Shown here piece after piece: positions 24,959 through 33,455 of a stretch of 64,000 nucleotides of DNA. Under the pieces are notes generated by a model, which saw nothing but the letters and a program-made list of their open reading frames with translations, ran no database searches and had not been told where the DNA came from. Position numbers and translations under genes: made by a program. Numbering within the stretch: the stretch's first letter is position 1; every line of letters starts with the position of its first letter. Origin of the DNA: UBA7985 sp002690455 (GTDB lineage: Bacteria > Pseudomonadota > Alphaproteobacteria > UBA7985); contig CBFIIW010000011.1 in the NCBI GenBank assembly GCA_965662775.1, positions 1 to 64,000 on the forward strand. Direction: 5' to 3'.

Positions 24959-25560
24959 GCGCCGGGAGGCTTGCTCCCTAGATGCAGTGATGTCAGCACG
25001 GTATCAATCCAGTCTTCGGGCCGGTCCAGATCCAAGGCAAGTAAGCCATCATCCTGTACACGCCCTCCCGGTGAAGCGACGGCAAACACGCCCGGAACGC
25101 TGCTGGCCAACCGCGGGCGATCGGTTTCGGGGCGGCAGACTTCAATTTTTGGCTGAGGACCTGTTTTAAAGCCTTCCACCAGCACCACGTCTGTAGGGCC
25201 AAGACGCGGCAGCAGATCTTCCAGTGATCGCCGCGCTTCGGGGTCGGGCAGGGGGGCTTCGATCATCAGGGCAATCCGTTGACTGGAGGCGACCAGCACT
25301 TGTTCAGCGCCAGCTTCACGGTGTGCAAAGCTGTCCTTACCCGGCTGATCGACGTCGAAGCCATGGTGGGCGTGCTTGAGCGTTGCCACGCGCAGTCCAC
25401 GCTCGCGCAGCAGTGGAACAAGGGCGAGCAACAGCGTAGTCTTGCCACTGCCTGACCAGCCTGCCAGCCCGAGCACCTTGGGCGCTGCGGCGTTTGGCTG
25501 CTTTGCTAAGGTGGACTTAGCTTCTGAAGATGGTCGCTCTATAGTCACTCTCGAACACAT
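24955..25560 (-). CDS. mobB: Molybdopterin-guanine dinucleotide biosynthesis adapter MobB
   Basis: A 201-residue P-loop GTPase-like protein with Walker A GWSGSGKTT (34-42), the VATLKHAHHGFDVDQPGKDS block and VVLVEGFKTGPQPKIEV, all hallmarks of MobB. It assists MobA in attaching GMP to molybdopterin for molybdoenzymes. No mobA or molybdoenzyme gene is visible in the window. It converges on the OmpA-like gene (4-base overlap) and diverges from mrp with only 21 bases between starts, so both promoters must overlap the neighbouring coding regions. Confidence 0.92.
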   Translation of the reverse strand: MCSRVTIERPSSEAKSTLAKQPNAAAPKVLGLAGWSGSGKTTLLLALVPLLRERGLRVATLKHAHHGFDVDQPGKDSFAHREAGAEQVLVASSQRIALMIEAPLPDPEARRSLEDLLPRLGPTDVVLVEGFKTGPQPKIEVCRPETDRPRLASSVPGVFAVASPGGRVQDDGLLALDLDRPEDWIDTVLTSLHLGSKPPGA

Positions 25561-25581
25561 GGGCTCTTTAGGGGATTACCG

Positions 25582-26700
25582 ATGCTCGATCAGGTACGCG
25601 ACGCTTTGAATGGTATCAAGGCCCCCAATGGGCAAGGCTTGGTTGACGCGGGCTATGTCCAGGGGCTGGACGAGGATGCCGGCGTCGTGCGGCTGGTGCT
25701 CGAAGCCCCGGCTGACCGGGCAAAGGCGCTGGTGCCGCTCAAGGCAGCTGTTGAGAAGGCTGTCCGCGCGATCGACGGTGTCAAAGGCACGCAAATCATC
25801 ACCACAACTCAACGTACACCAGCGGCAGCGGGGGGACAGCATGCTCACGGGCCTGCTCACGGGCAGGACCAACAGGCCAGTGCCGCCGCCGCCCCTGAGC
25901 GACGAGCGCCGACAGATGCGAAGCTGCCAAGGCCCGCCCGCCATGTCATGGGTGTGGCTTCAGGCAAGGGGGGTGTGGGTAAGTCGACGACGGCGTACAA
26001 CCTGGCCGTTGCTCTGGCCCAGGATGGGCTACGAGTCGGGATACTCGACGCCGATATCTACGGTCCAAGCGTACCGCTGCTTTCCGGGCTGGGGGCAGAT
26101 GCCAAGCCGGACCTTGATGATCAGAAGCGCATGATCCCGTTGCAGGCGCACGGGCTGGAGTTGATGTCGATCGGCTTTTTGGTCCCTGCTGACAGCGCCA
26201 CCGTCTGGCGTGGTCCCATGGTGCAGAACGCGCTGTTCCAGCTGTATGGCTCGACCCTATGGGGTGGGGGCGCTGGGCTGGATGTCCTGATCGTCGACCT
26301 ACCGCCAGGAACCGGTGACATTCAGCTCTCGCTGGCTCAGCAGTCGGCGCTAGATTCTGCCATCATTGTCACCACGCCACAGGATCTGGCGCTGGTTGAT
26401 GCGCTCAAGGGTGTTTCTATGCTGGAGAAAGTGAGCACCAGGGTGCTGGGCGTAGTAGAGAACATGTCCCACTTTGTATGTCCCGATTGCGGCGGTCTGC
26501 ACCGAATCTTTGGCGAGGGTGCCGGAGAAACGTTAAAGAACACTAAGAACCTGTCGGTGATCGGTGAAGTGCCGTTGTCGATGCCCATCCGAAAGGGCGC
26601 GGACGAAGGTCAACCGGTGGTGTTGTCGGCCGAGCCGTCGCTGGCGAAAGAGGCTTATGTCGACATTATGAAAAAGATAAAACCACTAATAATGACCTAG
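25582..26700 (+). CDS. mrp: Mrp/ApbC-family iron-sulfur carrier ATPase
   Basis: A 372-residue protein. Residues 1-75 are an MIP18/DUF59-like domain; an Ala/His/Gln-rich linker (80-120) follows; then a P-loop ATPase with the deviant Walker A GKGGVGKSTT (128-137), DADIYGPSVP and DLPPGTGDIQL. The C-terminal CPDCGG provides the CxxC that holds a bridging 4Fe-4S cluster in the homodimer. It delivers Fe-S clusters to apo-proteins in the cytosol. Length and domain order are normal for alphaproteobacteria. Confidence 0.95.
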   Translation: MLDQVRDALNGIKAPNGQGLVDAGYVQGLDEDAGVVRLVLEAPADRAKALVPLKAAVEKAVRAIDGVKGTQIITTTQRTPAAAGGQHAHGPAHGQDQQASAAAAPERRAPTDAKLPRPARHVMGVASGKGGVGKSTTAYNLAVALAQDGLRVGILDADIYGPSVPLLSGLGADAKPDLDDQKRMIPLQAHGLELMSIGFLVPADSATVWRGPMVQNALFQLYGSTLWGGGAGLDVLIVDLPPGTGDIQLSLAQQSALDSAIIVTTPQDLALVDALKGVSMLEKVSTRVLGVVENMSHFVCPDCGGLHRIFGEGAGETLKNTKNLSVIGEVPLSMPIRKGADEGQPVVLSAEPSLAKEAYVDIMKKIKPLIMT

Positions 26701-27052
26701 AAGCTGAGTTCTAAAATCTTAGCATGCATCAATGGCGTCAGTAGATTTGTCTCGCCTGATTGCTGACTTGAAAAGTTTCTTCACAACAGGCTCTTGTTAC
26801 CTCTCGTGTTTGGGAGAACCTTGCCGCTGCTCGACATTCGCAGGGCTCATTGCGTGCGGGACAGCTGCTATTTTTTTTACAAACGTAGTGGTTTCTAACT
26901 AGACTTAAGGGTATCAATGACTTATCAGATACACGCAGGTAGAGATGACGGTCTGTGCACCTTCGGCATCTTCGATGACCGTGTGATACAGCATCGTTGA
27001 AACAGTGATCCATCGCGGTATTTCGCGCAACAGAACGAACAAAGAGGCCAGT
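26701..27052. other. Intergenic region, no gene recognised
   Basis: A 352-base stretch between mrp and an XRE regulator gene. It is less GC-rich than its surroundings and has a run of eight T (26872-26879) without a convincing stem before it. It probably holds the regulator's promoter, but no clear -35/-10 pair was found. Confidence 0.4.
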
Positions 27053-27481
27053 ATGGCTAAGGATATTCACCCCGTTGATGTTTTTGTTGGACAGCGGCTT
27101 CGACAGCGTCGCATTAGCCTCGGTATCACCCAAGAAGATATGGCCAATGCCCTCGGTCTCTCGTTTCAGCAGGTTCAGAAGTACGAAAAGGGCATGAACC
27201 GAATGTCCTCTTCTCGCTTGTGGGAAATCGGCCGGATCGTGGGCGTAGAAGTCGCCTATTTCTTTGAAGGCATGACCGATGACATCGCAGAAATAAAGAA
27301 TCTTCGGGAAGACCTTCATGCTCGCGCACAAGTCGCCCCGACTGCATTAAGTGAACGAGAATTGCGACTGGTCCACCACTATGGTGAGATCACAGATAAC
27401 GGCATTCGGGACGGAGTTTATTCCCTCATTCGCGCATTGAACCTTAAAGACGGCGAAATGGACGAAGAGGCGGTGGCTTAG
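27053..27481 (+). CDS. XRE-family transcriptional regulator
   Basis: A 142-residue protein with an N-terminal lambda-repressor-like helix-turn-helix (about 8-65: RLRQRRISLGITQEDMANALG then SFQQVQKYEKGMNRMSSSRL). A short effector or oligomerisation region follows, ending in an acidic tail. It belongs to the small SinR-like class common in alphaproteobacteria, often tied to motility or stress regulation. ATG 27053 has AAGAGG 5 bases upstream; the longer frame from 27005 is not supported. It is flanked by intergenic gaps of 352 and 193 bases, so it is alone in its transcription unit and its targets cannot be named. Confidence 0.88.
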   Translation: MAKDIHPVDVFVGQRLRQRRISLGITQEDMANALGLSFQQVQKYEKGMNRMSSSRLWEIGRIVGVEVAYFFEGMTDDIAEIKNLREDLHARAQVAPTALSERELRLVHHYGEITDNGIRDGVYSLIRALNLKDGEMDEEAVA

Positions 27482-27674
27482 ACCTGCTTGCACGACAACA
27501 GTCGAGGATCGGTCAGGGCATCGGTCAGGGCCTGTTCCGCCTTGGTCATCGAAGAGACGCACGTCTAACGACCTGCGTGCCTGGGTAAGCATCGCGCCGA
27601 CAATCCAATCGGACCCGACCGGACCCGGACCTGCGCCCTGACAGTTGTGCGCCGGTCGGGGTCAGTGGGCGGCT

Positions 27675-28691
27675 TCAGACCTCACGCCCCATGGCCGTTT
27701 CCATCATTTCCGGATCAATGTTTCCGCCCGAGAGATAGGCCACGACTGTCTTCCCCCGCATTTCATTGACATATTTCCGGGCAACAGCCAGCGCTATAGC
27801 GCCCCCGGGCTCGACCACCAGCTTTAGCCGCTTGGCGGCAAAGGCCACCGCGTCCAGCACCTCGTCATCGCTGGCGCTGCGGCCCGCTGCGCCGCAGGCC
27901 AACAGAATCGGCAGCGGGAGTACACCTGGCGTTGGCGTGACAATCGCATCGCAGATCGAACGCGCATCGGGATCGTTGTAAACGTGAGTCCCGCTGAGCA
28001 GGCTGCGGGCGGTGTCATCATGGGTTTCGGGCTCCGCAACCCACAGGTGAGATTCAGGGAAGGCCGTCTTCAGTGCAAGCCCGCTGCCGGCAGCCAGCCC
28101 ACCGCCGCCACAACAGATGATGGCAAGGTCGAGGCCGAGCCCACGGGCGCGCAGCTGATTGGTGACTTCAATGCCGCTGGTTCCTTGTCCGGCAATGGTT
28201 GGGGCAAAGTCATAGGGCGGCACCAATACCGCGCCCGTGTCGGCTTGTATCTGGTGGCCAAGATCTTCGCGGCTCTCTGAATAGCGATCGTAGGTGACCA
28301 CCTTCGCGCCCAGTTCGATGGTATTGGCCTTCTTTATCGTAGGCGCATCTGCGGGCATAATGATGGTGGCATTGACGCCGAAGTGCCGCGCGGCGGCTGC
28401 CACGCCCTGGGCGTGGTTGCCACTGGAATAGGCCACCACGCCATGGGTGCGTTCGTCTGGACGCAGGCTGGCGAGGCTGTTCATGGCACCGCGCAGCTTA
28501 AAGGAGCCCGTGCTCTGCAGGTTTTCCGCCTTGACGAAGAACCGTCCCTGAATGGCTTCGGACAGGCTGTGTGCCTCAATCAGCGGCGTTTCTACGACCA
28601 GATCGCGGATACGGTCGGCCGCTTCTGCCACGTCATCGTAGCGGACGGCGAGGACGGTGTCGTTCAGCGCGGCGTTCGGGTTAGCTGTCAT
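27675..28691 (-). CDS. PLP-dependent threonine/serine dehydratase
   Basis: A 338-residue fold-type II PLP enzyme. The Schiff-base Lys is in STGSFKLRGAMNSL (about residue 64), the Asn loop is SSGNHAQGVA, and the phosphate-binding glycine loop is CCGGGGLAAG. It lacks the C-terminal ACT-like regulatory domain of biosynthetic IlvA (about 510 residues), so it is of the catabolic TdcB or serine racemase/hydroxyaspartate ammonia-lyase type. It deaminates L-threonine or L-serine to 2-oxobutyrate or pyruvate. It stands before a lytic transglycosylase gene on the same strand with 60 bases between, without functional link. Confidence 0.88.
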   Translation of the reverse strand: MTANPNAALNDTVLAVRYDDVAEAADRIRDLVVETPLIEAHSLSEAIQGRFFVKAENLQSTGSFKLRGAMNSLASLRPDERTHGVVAYSSGNHAQGVAAAARHFGVNATIIMPADAPTIKKANTIELGAKVVTYDRYSESREDLGHQIQADTGAVLVPPYDFAPTIAGQGTSGIEVTNQLRARGLGLDLAIICCGGGGLAAGSGLALKTAFPESHLWVAEPETHDDTARSLLSGTHVYNDPDARSICDAIVTPTPGVLPLPILLACGAAGRSASDDEVLDAVAFAAKRLKLVVEPGGAIALAVARKYVNEMRGKTVVAYLSGGNIDPEMMETAMGREV

Positions 28692-28751
28692 TCTCAGTGA
28701 GGTCCTTTATCGTTCAATCGCGGGCTGAAAAAGCCCGGTGAAGAGCCTGCG

Positions 28752-30788
28752 CTACCTGCGAGAGCCGAGCAAGTGTCGCGGCATCAGAATTTCTACGGGG
28801 CCGTTTGCAATCCGAGCGCGATAGAGGTTGTAGAGCGCTGTTACCCGACGGGCGTAGTCGCGGGTTTCGCCAAAGGAGATGGACTCCATCCAGACCAGCG
28901 GCTCGATGGCGTTGGCGCGCGGGTCGCCGAATTCCCGCATCCAGCGTCGTGTGTTACCCGGTCCCCCGTTGTAGGCGGCGATGGCGAGCAGATCAGCGTC
29001 GTCGAAACGCCGTTGAAGATCCTGCAGGTAGGCCGCGCCGAGGGTCAGGTTGTAGCGCGCGTCTGTGGTCAGCGCATCCTGATCAAAGGCCATATCGTGT
29101 CGCTCCGCCATAGCTTCTGCGGTAGCGGGGAGCACCTGCATCAGTCCCAGCGCACCCGAGCGGCTGACTGCCCCGACGCGAAACTTGCTTTCCTGCCACG
29201 TGATGGCGTGAACCAGCGCCTCATCGACCCGCAGACCACGGGCAGGCTGGATGTCCAGCATCGGCAGCAGGGCATCAGGGCTGTAGAGCCCACGGTCTGC
29301 CGCCCTGATTGCGAACAACAGGCTAAGGTCATCCCGCCCCAGCTCGTCGAGCAGGGCCATCAGCGCGGCGAGATCATCCTCCGTACGAACCGCAGAATTG
29401 AGCGCATGCAGGAAGCGCTCACCCAACGACTTGATCCCCATCCCGTGCAGACTCCGCGCCCAGAAAACCAGCTCATTCAGGTCATCATCACGCAGTCCAC
29501 GCCCAACGCGGGGACGAGGAAAACGACCTTCAAACAATTTGCTGCCGCTGTCGCTCAGGCAGGCTTGACCGTAGAAGGTATGAACAGCCTCGGCGCAAGC
29601 CGTCAGCTGAGCGCTGGCGGCCGCTTCATCGCCCTGTGCGGCGAGTGCCTGCGCCAGCCAATATCGCGCCCGGGTTCGAAGTCGCGTGTCTTCGGTTGAA
29701 GCCAGTGAGCGTTCGAAGGCCTCCTGTGCGGGATGGGGCAGGCTAAGACGGGACAAGGCGACCCAGCCTTTGAGCCATTCCGCTTCAGCACGATCCCTGC
29801 CATTGTCCAGCCCATGGCGCTGGGCAAGGCCCATGGCCAGGTCGAAGTTCTGATCCTTCAACGCCTGTCGAATAAGGATGTGACGCGCCCGCCATTCCTG
29901 TTCAGGCATGCGCATATCGGTCGGAATGCTGATCAGTGCGGCTTCAGCGGCGGCATGGTCGCCGTTGGCATCCAGTGCCAGCACCTCCGGCACGATGAAG
30001 GCAGGGTGACGTAGCATGTCTGCGGGCAAGCCGTCGCGCAGGCTGGTGTCACCACCTCGATCGGCGTCGACGGCTTCGGCAAAGGCCTGCCAGTTGTCAT
30101 CAAGCTGGTCGTAGTGGCGCCGGGCATCCGCCCGTTGGCCGGTCATCAGCAGAAACGCAACCCGGCGCTGGTGGTCTTGGGGTCGGATGAAGTCGGCGAA
30201 CGTTTCTTCGAACCTGCTCTCGTCTGTAACGTTCATGGACTGGGTGGCCCAATGGTGTCGTATCGCGGCGACGGCGGTGTCGTAGTCTCCAGCTTCGAGC
30301 TGCGCGACCAGGTGACGGCGCTGGGCTGCCTTTGTCACTGGTGGGTGATCGGCGAAGTAGGCGAGCATTTCGGCGGGTGGACGCGTCTCGGCCAGCTTGA
30401 CCTCGCGCTTAATTTCCAGCGCGAGAGCACCTGGCCAGTGCTGGTTGGCGTCGATGAAGGCCGACAAGGTGGGAAGATCGATGTTCTCTAGGGGAGTGTC
30501 GGGGTCGCTGAAGTAGAACCATTCCAGCAGTTTTGGTAGCTCATTCGGTGCCTGCCGCAGGGTCAACGCCAGTTGGGAGGCTTGCAGATGATTGCCGGCG
30601 CGCGCCTCATGCACGATCGCCACCAGCGTGTCGCGCTCATCCTCGGTCCGAGAGCCCATCATGACCGACACCAATGCCAGCCCTATGGCGAGCAGGAACA
30701 CAACCCCCGCCGTCAGTGGTGCCCAGGGGCTGGTAAGCGCCCCAATCAGGCGTTCACGAAAATCATCTGTCGTTTGGTCCTGCTTCAT
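28752..30788 (-). CDS. Membrane-anchored Slt-type lytic transglycosylase
   Basis: A 678-residue protein. Residues about 22-46 (PWAPLTAGVVFLLAIGLALVSV) form an N-terminal membrane anchor. A long alpha-superhelical U/L-domain region follows, as in Slt70. The C-terminal SLT catalytic domain (about 520-650) has the catalytic Glu in TWQESKFRVGAVSRSGALGLMQVLP and the AAYNGGPGN motif. It cleaves the MurNAc-GlcNAc bond of peptidoglycan to the 1,6-anhydro product in the periplasm. AAGGGGCAGG precedes the start. A noncleaved anchor instead of a signal peptide is the noteworthy feature. Confidence 0.92.
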   Translation of the reverse strand: MKQDQTTDDFRERLIGALTSPWAPLTAGVVFLLAIGLALVSVMMGSRTEDERDTLVAIVHEARAGNHLQASQLALTLRQAPNELPKLLEWFYFSDPDTPLENIDLPTLSAFIDANQHWPGALALEIKREVKLAETRPPAEMLAYFADHPPVTKAAQRRHLVAQLEAGDYDTAVAAIRHHWATQSMNVTDESRFEETFADFIRPQDHQRRVAFLLMTGQRADARRHYDQLDDNWQAFAEAVDADRGGDTSLRDGLPADMLRHPAFIVPEVLALDANGDHAAAEAALISIPTDMRMPEQEWRARHILIRQALKDQNFDLAMGLAQRHGLDNGRDRAEAEWLKGWVALSRLSLPHPAQEAFERSLASTEDTRLRTRARYWLAQALAAQGDEAAASAQLTACAEAVHTFYGQACLSDSGSKLFEGRFPRPRVGRGLRDDDLNELVFWARSLHGMGIKSLGERFLHALNSAVRTEDDLAALMALLDELGRDDLSLLFAIRAADRGLYSPDALLPMLDIQPARGLRVDEALVHAITWQESKFRVGAVSRSGALGLMQVLPATAEAMAERHDMAFDQDALTTDARYNLTLGAAYLQDLQRRFDDADLLAIAAYNGGPGNTRRWMREFGDPRANAIEPLVWMESISFGETRDYARRVTALYNLYRARIANGPVEILMPRHLLGSRR

Positions 30789-31029
30789 CCTGCCCCTTCA
30801 ACGCGTCCAGCCCTTGTATGCCCTCGGCTGTGCGGTGCTCCTGCGGTCTTCGGCGCTTTGTTGTGTGATCCGTTCCAGCAACTTTACTCCCCCTGTTCGG
30901 CGGGCTTTAGCCACCGGAAGGCAGCACGGTTGCACACAAGCGCGTCAAGTAGTCCTTTTCAAGGTCGCTGTTCATCCCTAGTTAGAAGGTTGAAACGTCG
31001 ATACTGAGACATAGAGCACCGGACACGCC

Positions 31030-31920
31030 ATGATTGTCGATCGAATTCGCGGTTCCATCACTGCCCTTATCACGCCCATGCGGGCTGATGGCAGTGTCGA
31101 TGAAGACCGTTATGCTGCCTTTATGGACTGGCAGATCACCGAAGGCACCCAGGGTCTGGTTCCCATGGGAACAACGGGGGAGTCTGCGACCCTGTCTCAC
31201 GACGAGCACGAACGCGCTATCCGCCTGTGTGTCGAGGTGACAGCAGAGCGCGTACCCGTGATCGCCGGTACAGGCTCGAACAGCACTGAGGAAGCTGTCT
31301 CCCTCTCGCTGGCCGCCCAAATAGCTGGCGCTAACGCGCTGCTGGTGGTGACCCCTTACTATAACAAGCCAACCCAAGCCGGGCTCATCGCACATTATCG
31401 CGCTATCCATGATGCAACCGCGCTGCCAATTATCATCTATAACATTCCCGGACGCTCTGTAATCAACATGTCCGTGGAAACGATGGCGACCCTTTCCGCG
31501 ATGGAACGGATCGTTGGGGTTAAAGATGCGACTGCGGATCTGGTTCGTCCGATCGAACAGCGGCTGGCATCCGGGCCGGACTTCATCCAGCTCTCTGGGG
31601 AAGATGCGTCAATTCTGCCGTTCATGGGGGCGGGCGGCCATGGTTGCATCTCTGTGACCTCAAATGTCGCGCCGCGACTGTGCGCAGACTTTCACGCGGC
31701 CTGGGCGGCGGGCGACCGGACGCAGGCGCAAGCCATCAACGACCGCCTCATGCCTCTGCACAACGCGCTGTTTGTAGAGAGCAACCCGGTACCAGCGAAA
31801 TATGCGCTGGAGCTGCTGGGCCGCGTGCAGCCGGGTTTGCGGCTACCGCTGGTGCCACTGTCCCCCGCTAGTGAGCAGCGGGTGCGTGATGCTTTGGTGC
31901 AGGTCGGCCTGCTCAACTGA
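31030..31920 (+). CDS. dapA: 4-hydroxy-tetrahydrodipicolinate synthase
   Basis: A 296-residue TIM-barrel aldolase that condenses pyruvate with aspartate semialdehyde, the first committed step to lysine and diaminopimelate. The Schiff-base Lys165 is in IVGVKDAT, Tyr137 in IYNIPGRS, and the Thr pair is in MGTTGES (48-49). It lies 26 bases before smpB, a common alphaproteobacterial pairing, and downstream of a divergent lytic transglycosylase gene. Confidence 0.96.
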   Translation: MIVDRIRGSITALITPMRADGSVDEDRYAAFMDWQITEGTQGLVPMGTTGESATLSHDEHERAIRLCVEVTAERVPVIAGTGSNSTEEAVSLSLAAQIAGANALLVVTPYYNKPTQAGLIAHYRAIHDATALPIIIYNIPGRSVINMSVETMATLSAMERIVGVKDATADLVRPIEQRLASGPDFIQLSGEDASILPFMGAGGHGCISVTSNVAPRLCADFHAAWAAGDRTQAQAINDRLMPLHNALFVESNPVPAKYALELLGRVQPGLRLPLVPLSPASEQRVRDALVQVGLLN

Positions 31921-31946
31921 GCGGATCACCAGCTTCAATCCTGATC

Positions 31947-32402
31947 ATGCCCCGCAAAATCATCGCTCAAAACCGCAAGGCCCGACACGACTACTTCATC
32001 GACGAAGTACTCGAAGCCGGGATTGCGCTGCGTGGGACCGAAGTCAAGGCACTACGCGCGGGGCGAGCTTCGATTGCGGAAAGCTATGCTACTGAAATCA
32101 AGGGTGAAATGTACCTCACTGGGGCGAATATTCAGGAATATGAGAAGGGCAATCGCTTCAATCATCCGCCGGTTCGGAACCGAAAGCTGCTCCTCAGAAA
32201 GCGTGAGATCAACAAGATCCTCGGCAAGCTAAAGACCAAGGGTGTGACCCTGATCCCACTGGCGCTGTACTTTAATGAGCGCGGGCGGGCGAAGTTGGAA
32301 CTGGGCCTGGCGCGCGGGAAGAAGCAGTACGACAAGCGCGAGACCATCAAGCAGCGCGACTGGGACCGCCGTAAGTCACGGGTTTTGCGCGGGGACGACT
32401 AA
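31947..32402 (+). CDS. smpB: SsrA-binding protein SmpB
   Basis: A 151-residue SmpB, partner of tmRNA in rescuing stalled ribosomes. It starts MPRKIIAQNRKARHDYFI, has the GIALRGTEVKALRAGRASI core and the VRNRKLLLRKREINKIL strand, and ends with a basic helical tail, KKQYDKRETIKQRDWDRRKSR, that mimics mRNA in the decoding channel. The tmRNA gene itself is not in the window. Confidence 0.97.
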   Translation: MPRKIIAQNRKARHDYFIDEVLEAGIALRGTEVKALRAGRASIAESYATEIKGEMYLTGANIQEYEKGNRFNHPPVRNRKLLLRKREINKILGKLKTKGVTLIPLALYFNERGRAKLELGLARGKKQYDKRETIKQRDWDRRKSRVLRGDD

Positions 32403-32474
32403 GTTCTCTCTGGGCAAGCATCGTGGGCAGGGGATACCGTCGCGTGAAGACGCACGTGCGTCTGATGAACAAAC

Positions 32475-32494
32475 AAGCAAGCAAGCAAGCAAGC
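32475..32494. repeat. (AAGC)5 tetranucleotide repeat
   Basis: Five perfect AAGC units lie directly before the GAGGAG ribosome binding site (32495-32500) of the class II aldolase gene. An in-frame ATG at 32465 precedes the tract, so if that start is used the repeat is coding (Lys-Gln-Ala-Ser units) and slippage would shift the frame. Confidence 0.9.
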
Positions 32495-32509
32495 GAGGAG
32501 CCCACATCG

Positions 32510-33322
32510 ATGAGCAGCGTCATCCACAACATGAAGCCCAGTCGCTATACGCCGACCACAGAGGACGAAGCACGCCTGCAACTGGCGACATGCTACCGCG
32601 CCTGTGCCCAGGAGGGCTGGACCGACCTCAGCTCGACCCATATCTCGTGCCGCGTGCCCGGCACCGATGACCAGTACCTTATCAACGAACTCGGCGTGCA
32701 CTTCCACGAGATGCGGCCCGACCGGCTGGTCAAGGTCTATCTCGACGGCACCCCGGTCGGCGCAGGCGAGCAGGCGCCCACCAACCCCGCCGGGCTGACC
32801 ATCCACGGTGCGATCCTGCAAGGGCGGCAGGAAGTCGGCTCCGTCCTGCATACACATACAGTGTCAGGGATGGCGTTTTCGGCCCTCCGAGATGTCGAGA
32901 TCAAACCGCTGACACAGCACGCCGTGCGCTTTTACAAACGTTGCCCGGCACATGAATATGAGGGGATCGCGCTGGATGCGGACGAGGGACCGCGGCTCAA
33001 GCGTGACCTAGGCTTGCACGAAATGCTGATCCTGCGCAATCACGGCCTATTGACCGTCGGTGCCAATCCCGGGCACGCCTTTAACGTCATGTATTACTTG
33101 GAAAAATCGATAAAGGTGCAGCTGGCAGCAGAGCAATCCGGTGCGCCGTTGAACCTGATCGGAGACAACGTGGCCGAGTCCACCGCGCAGCTTTATGAAA
33201 CCTACCCGAACTTCTATGAGCGCGACTGGGACGGGACGGCGCGGTCGGTGGCGCTGGCTGACGCGGCATTTAGCGCGGCTTATGTCCCGTGGACCGAGGA
33301 TGATGGCGCACCCGCAGCCTGA
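32510..33322 (+). CDS. Class II aldolase/adducin family protein
   Basis: A 270-residue class II aldolase/adducin-fold protein. The metal-binding histidines lie in VLHTHTVSGMAFS and ILRNHGLLTVG, with LTIHGAIL before them. Relatives act on phosphorylated sugars such as fuculose- or ribulose-5-phosphate, but many bacterial members of about 250-270 residues with a YRACAQEGWTDLSSTHIS start have no known substrate. ATG 32510 has GAGGAG 9 bases upstream; longer frames include the AAGC repeat and are not conserved. A bidirectional terminator follows. Confidence 0.85.
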   Translation: MSSVIHNMKPSRYTPTTEDEARLQLATCYRACAQEGWTDLSSTHISCRVPGTDDQYLINELGVHFHEMRPDRLVKVYLDGTPVGAGEQAPTNPAGLTIHGAILQGRQEVGSVLHTHTVSGMAFSALRDVEIKPLTQHAVRFYKRCPAHEYEGIALDADEGPRLKRDLGLHEMLILRNHGLLTVGANPGHAFNVMYYLEKSIKVQLAAEQSGAPLNLIGDNVAESTAQLYETYPNFYERDWDGTARSVALADAAFSAAYVPWTEDDGAPAA

Positions 33323-33393
33323 CCTGGCGTCATTGCCTAACCTTTGCCGATCCTCGGCGGGGGCGTTTCGCAGCCAAAACCACCAATCGCTGA

Positions 33394-33429
33394 TAAAAAA
33401 AGCCCCACCTGATTAGGCGAGGCTTTTTC
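33394..33429. terminator. Bidirectional rho-independent terminator
   Basis: AAAAAAGCC (from 33395) and GGCTTTTT (to 33428) enclose CCT-GATT-AGG, giving a hairpin flanked by A and T runs on both sides. It separates convergent genes: the class II aldolase (plus) and the surface protein (minus). Confidence 0.85.
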
Positions 33430-33455
33430 AATGTTTCGAACAGCGTGGGTTGACC

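Noticed and set aside
26738..27331. A minus-strand open frame of 197 codons opposite the XRE regulator gene
   Set aside because: It is largely the shadow of the regulator coding sequence and carries no recognisable protein features.
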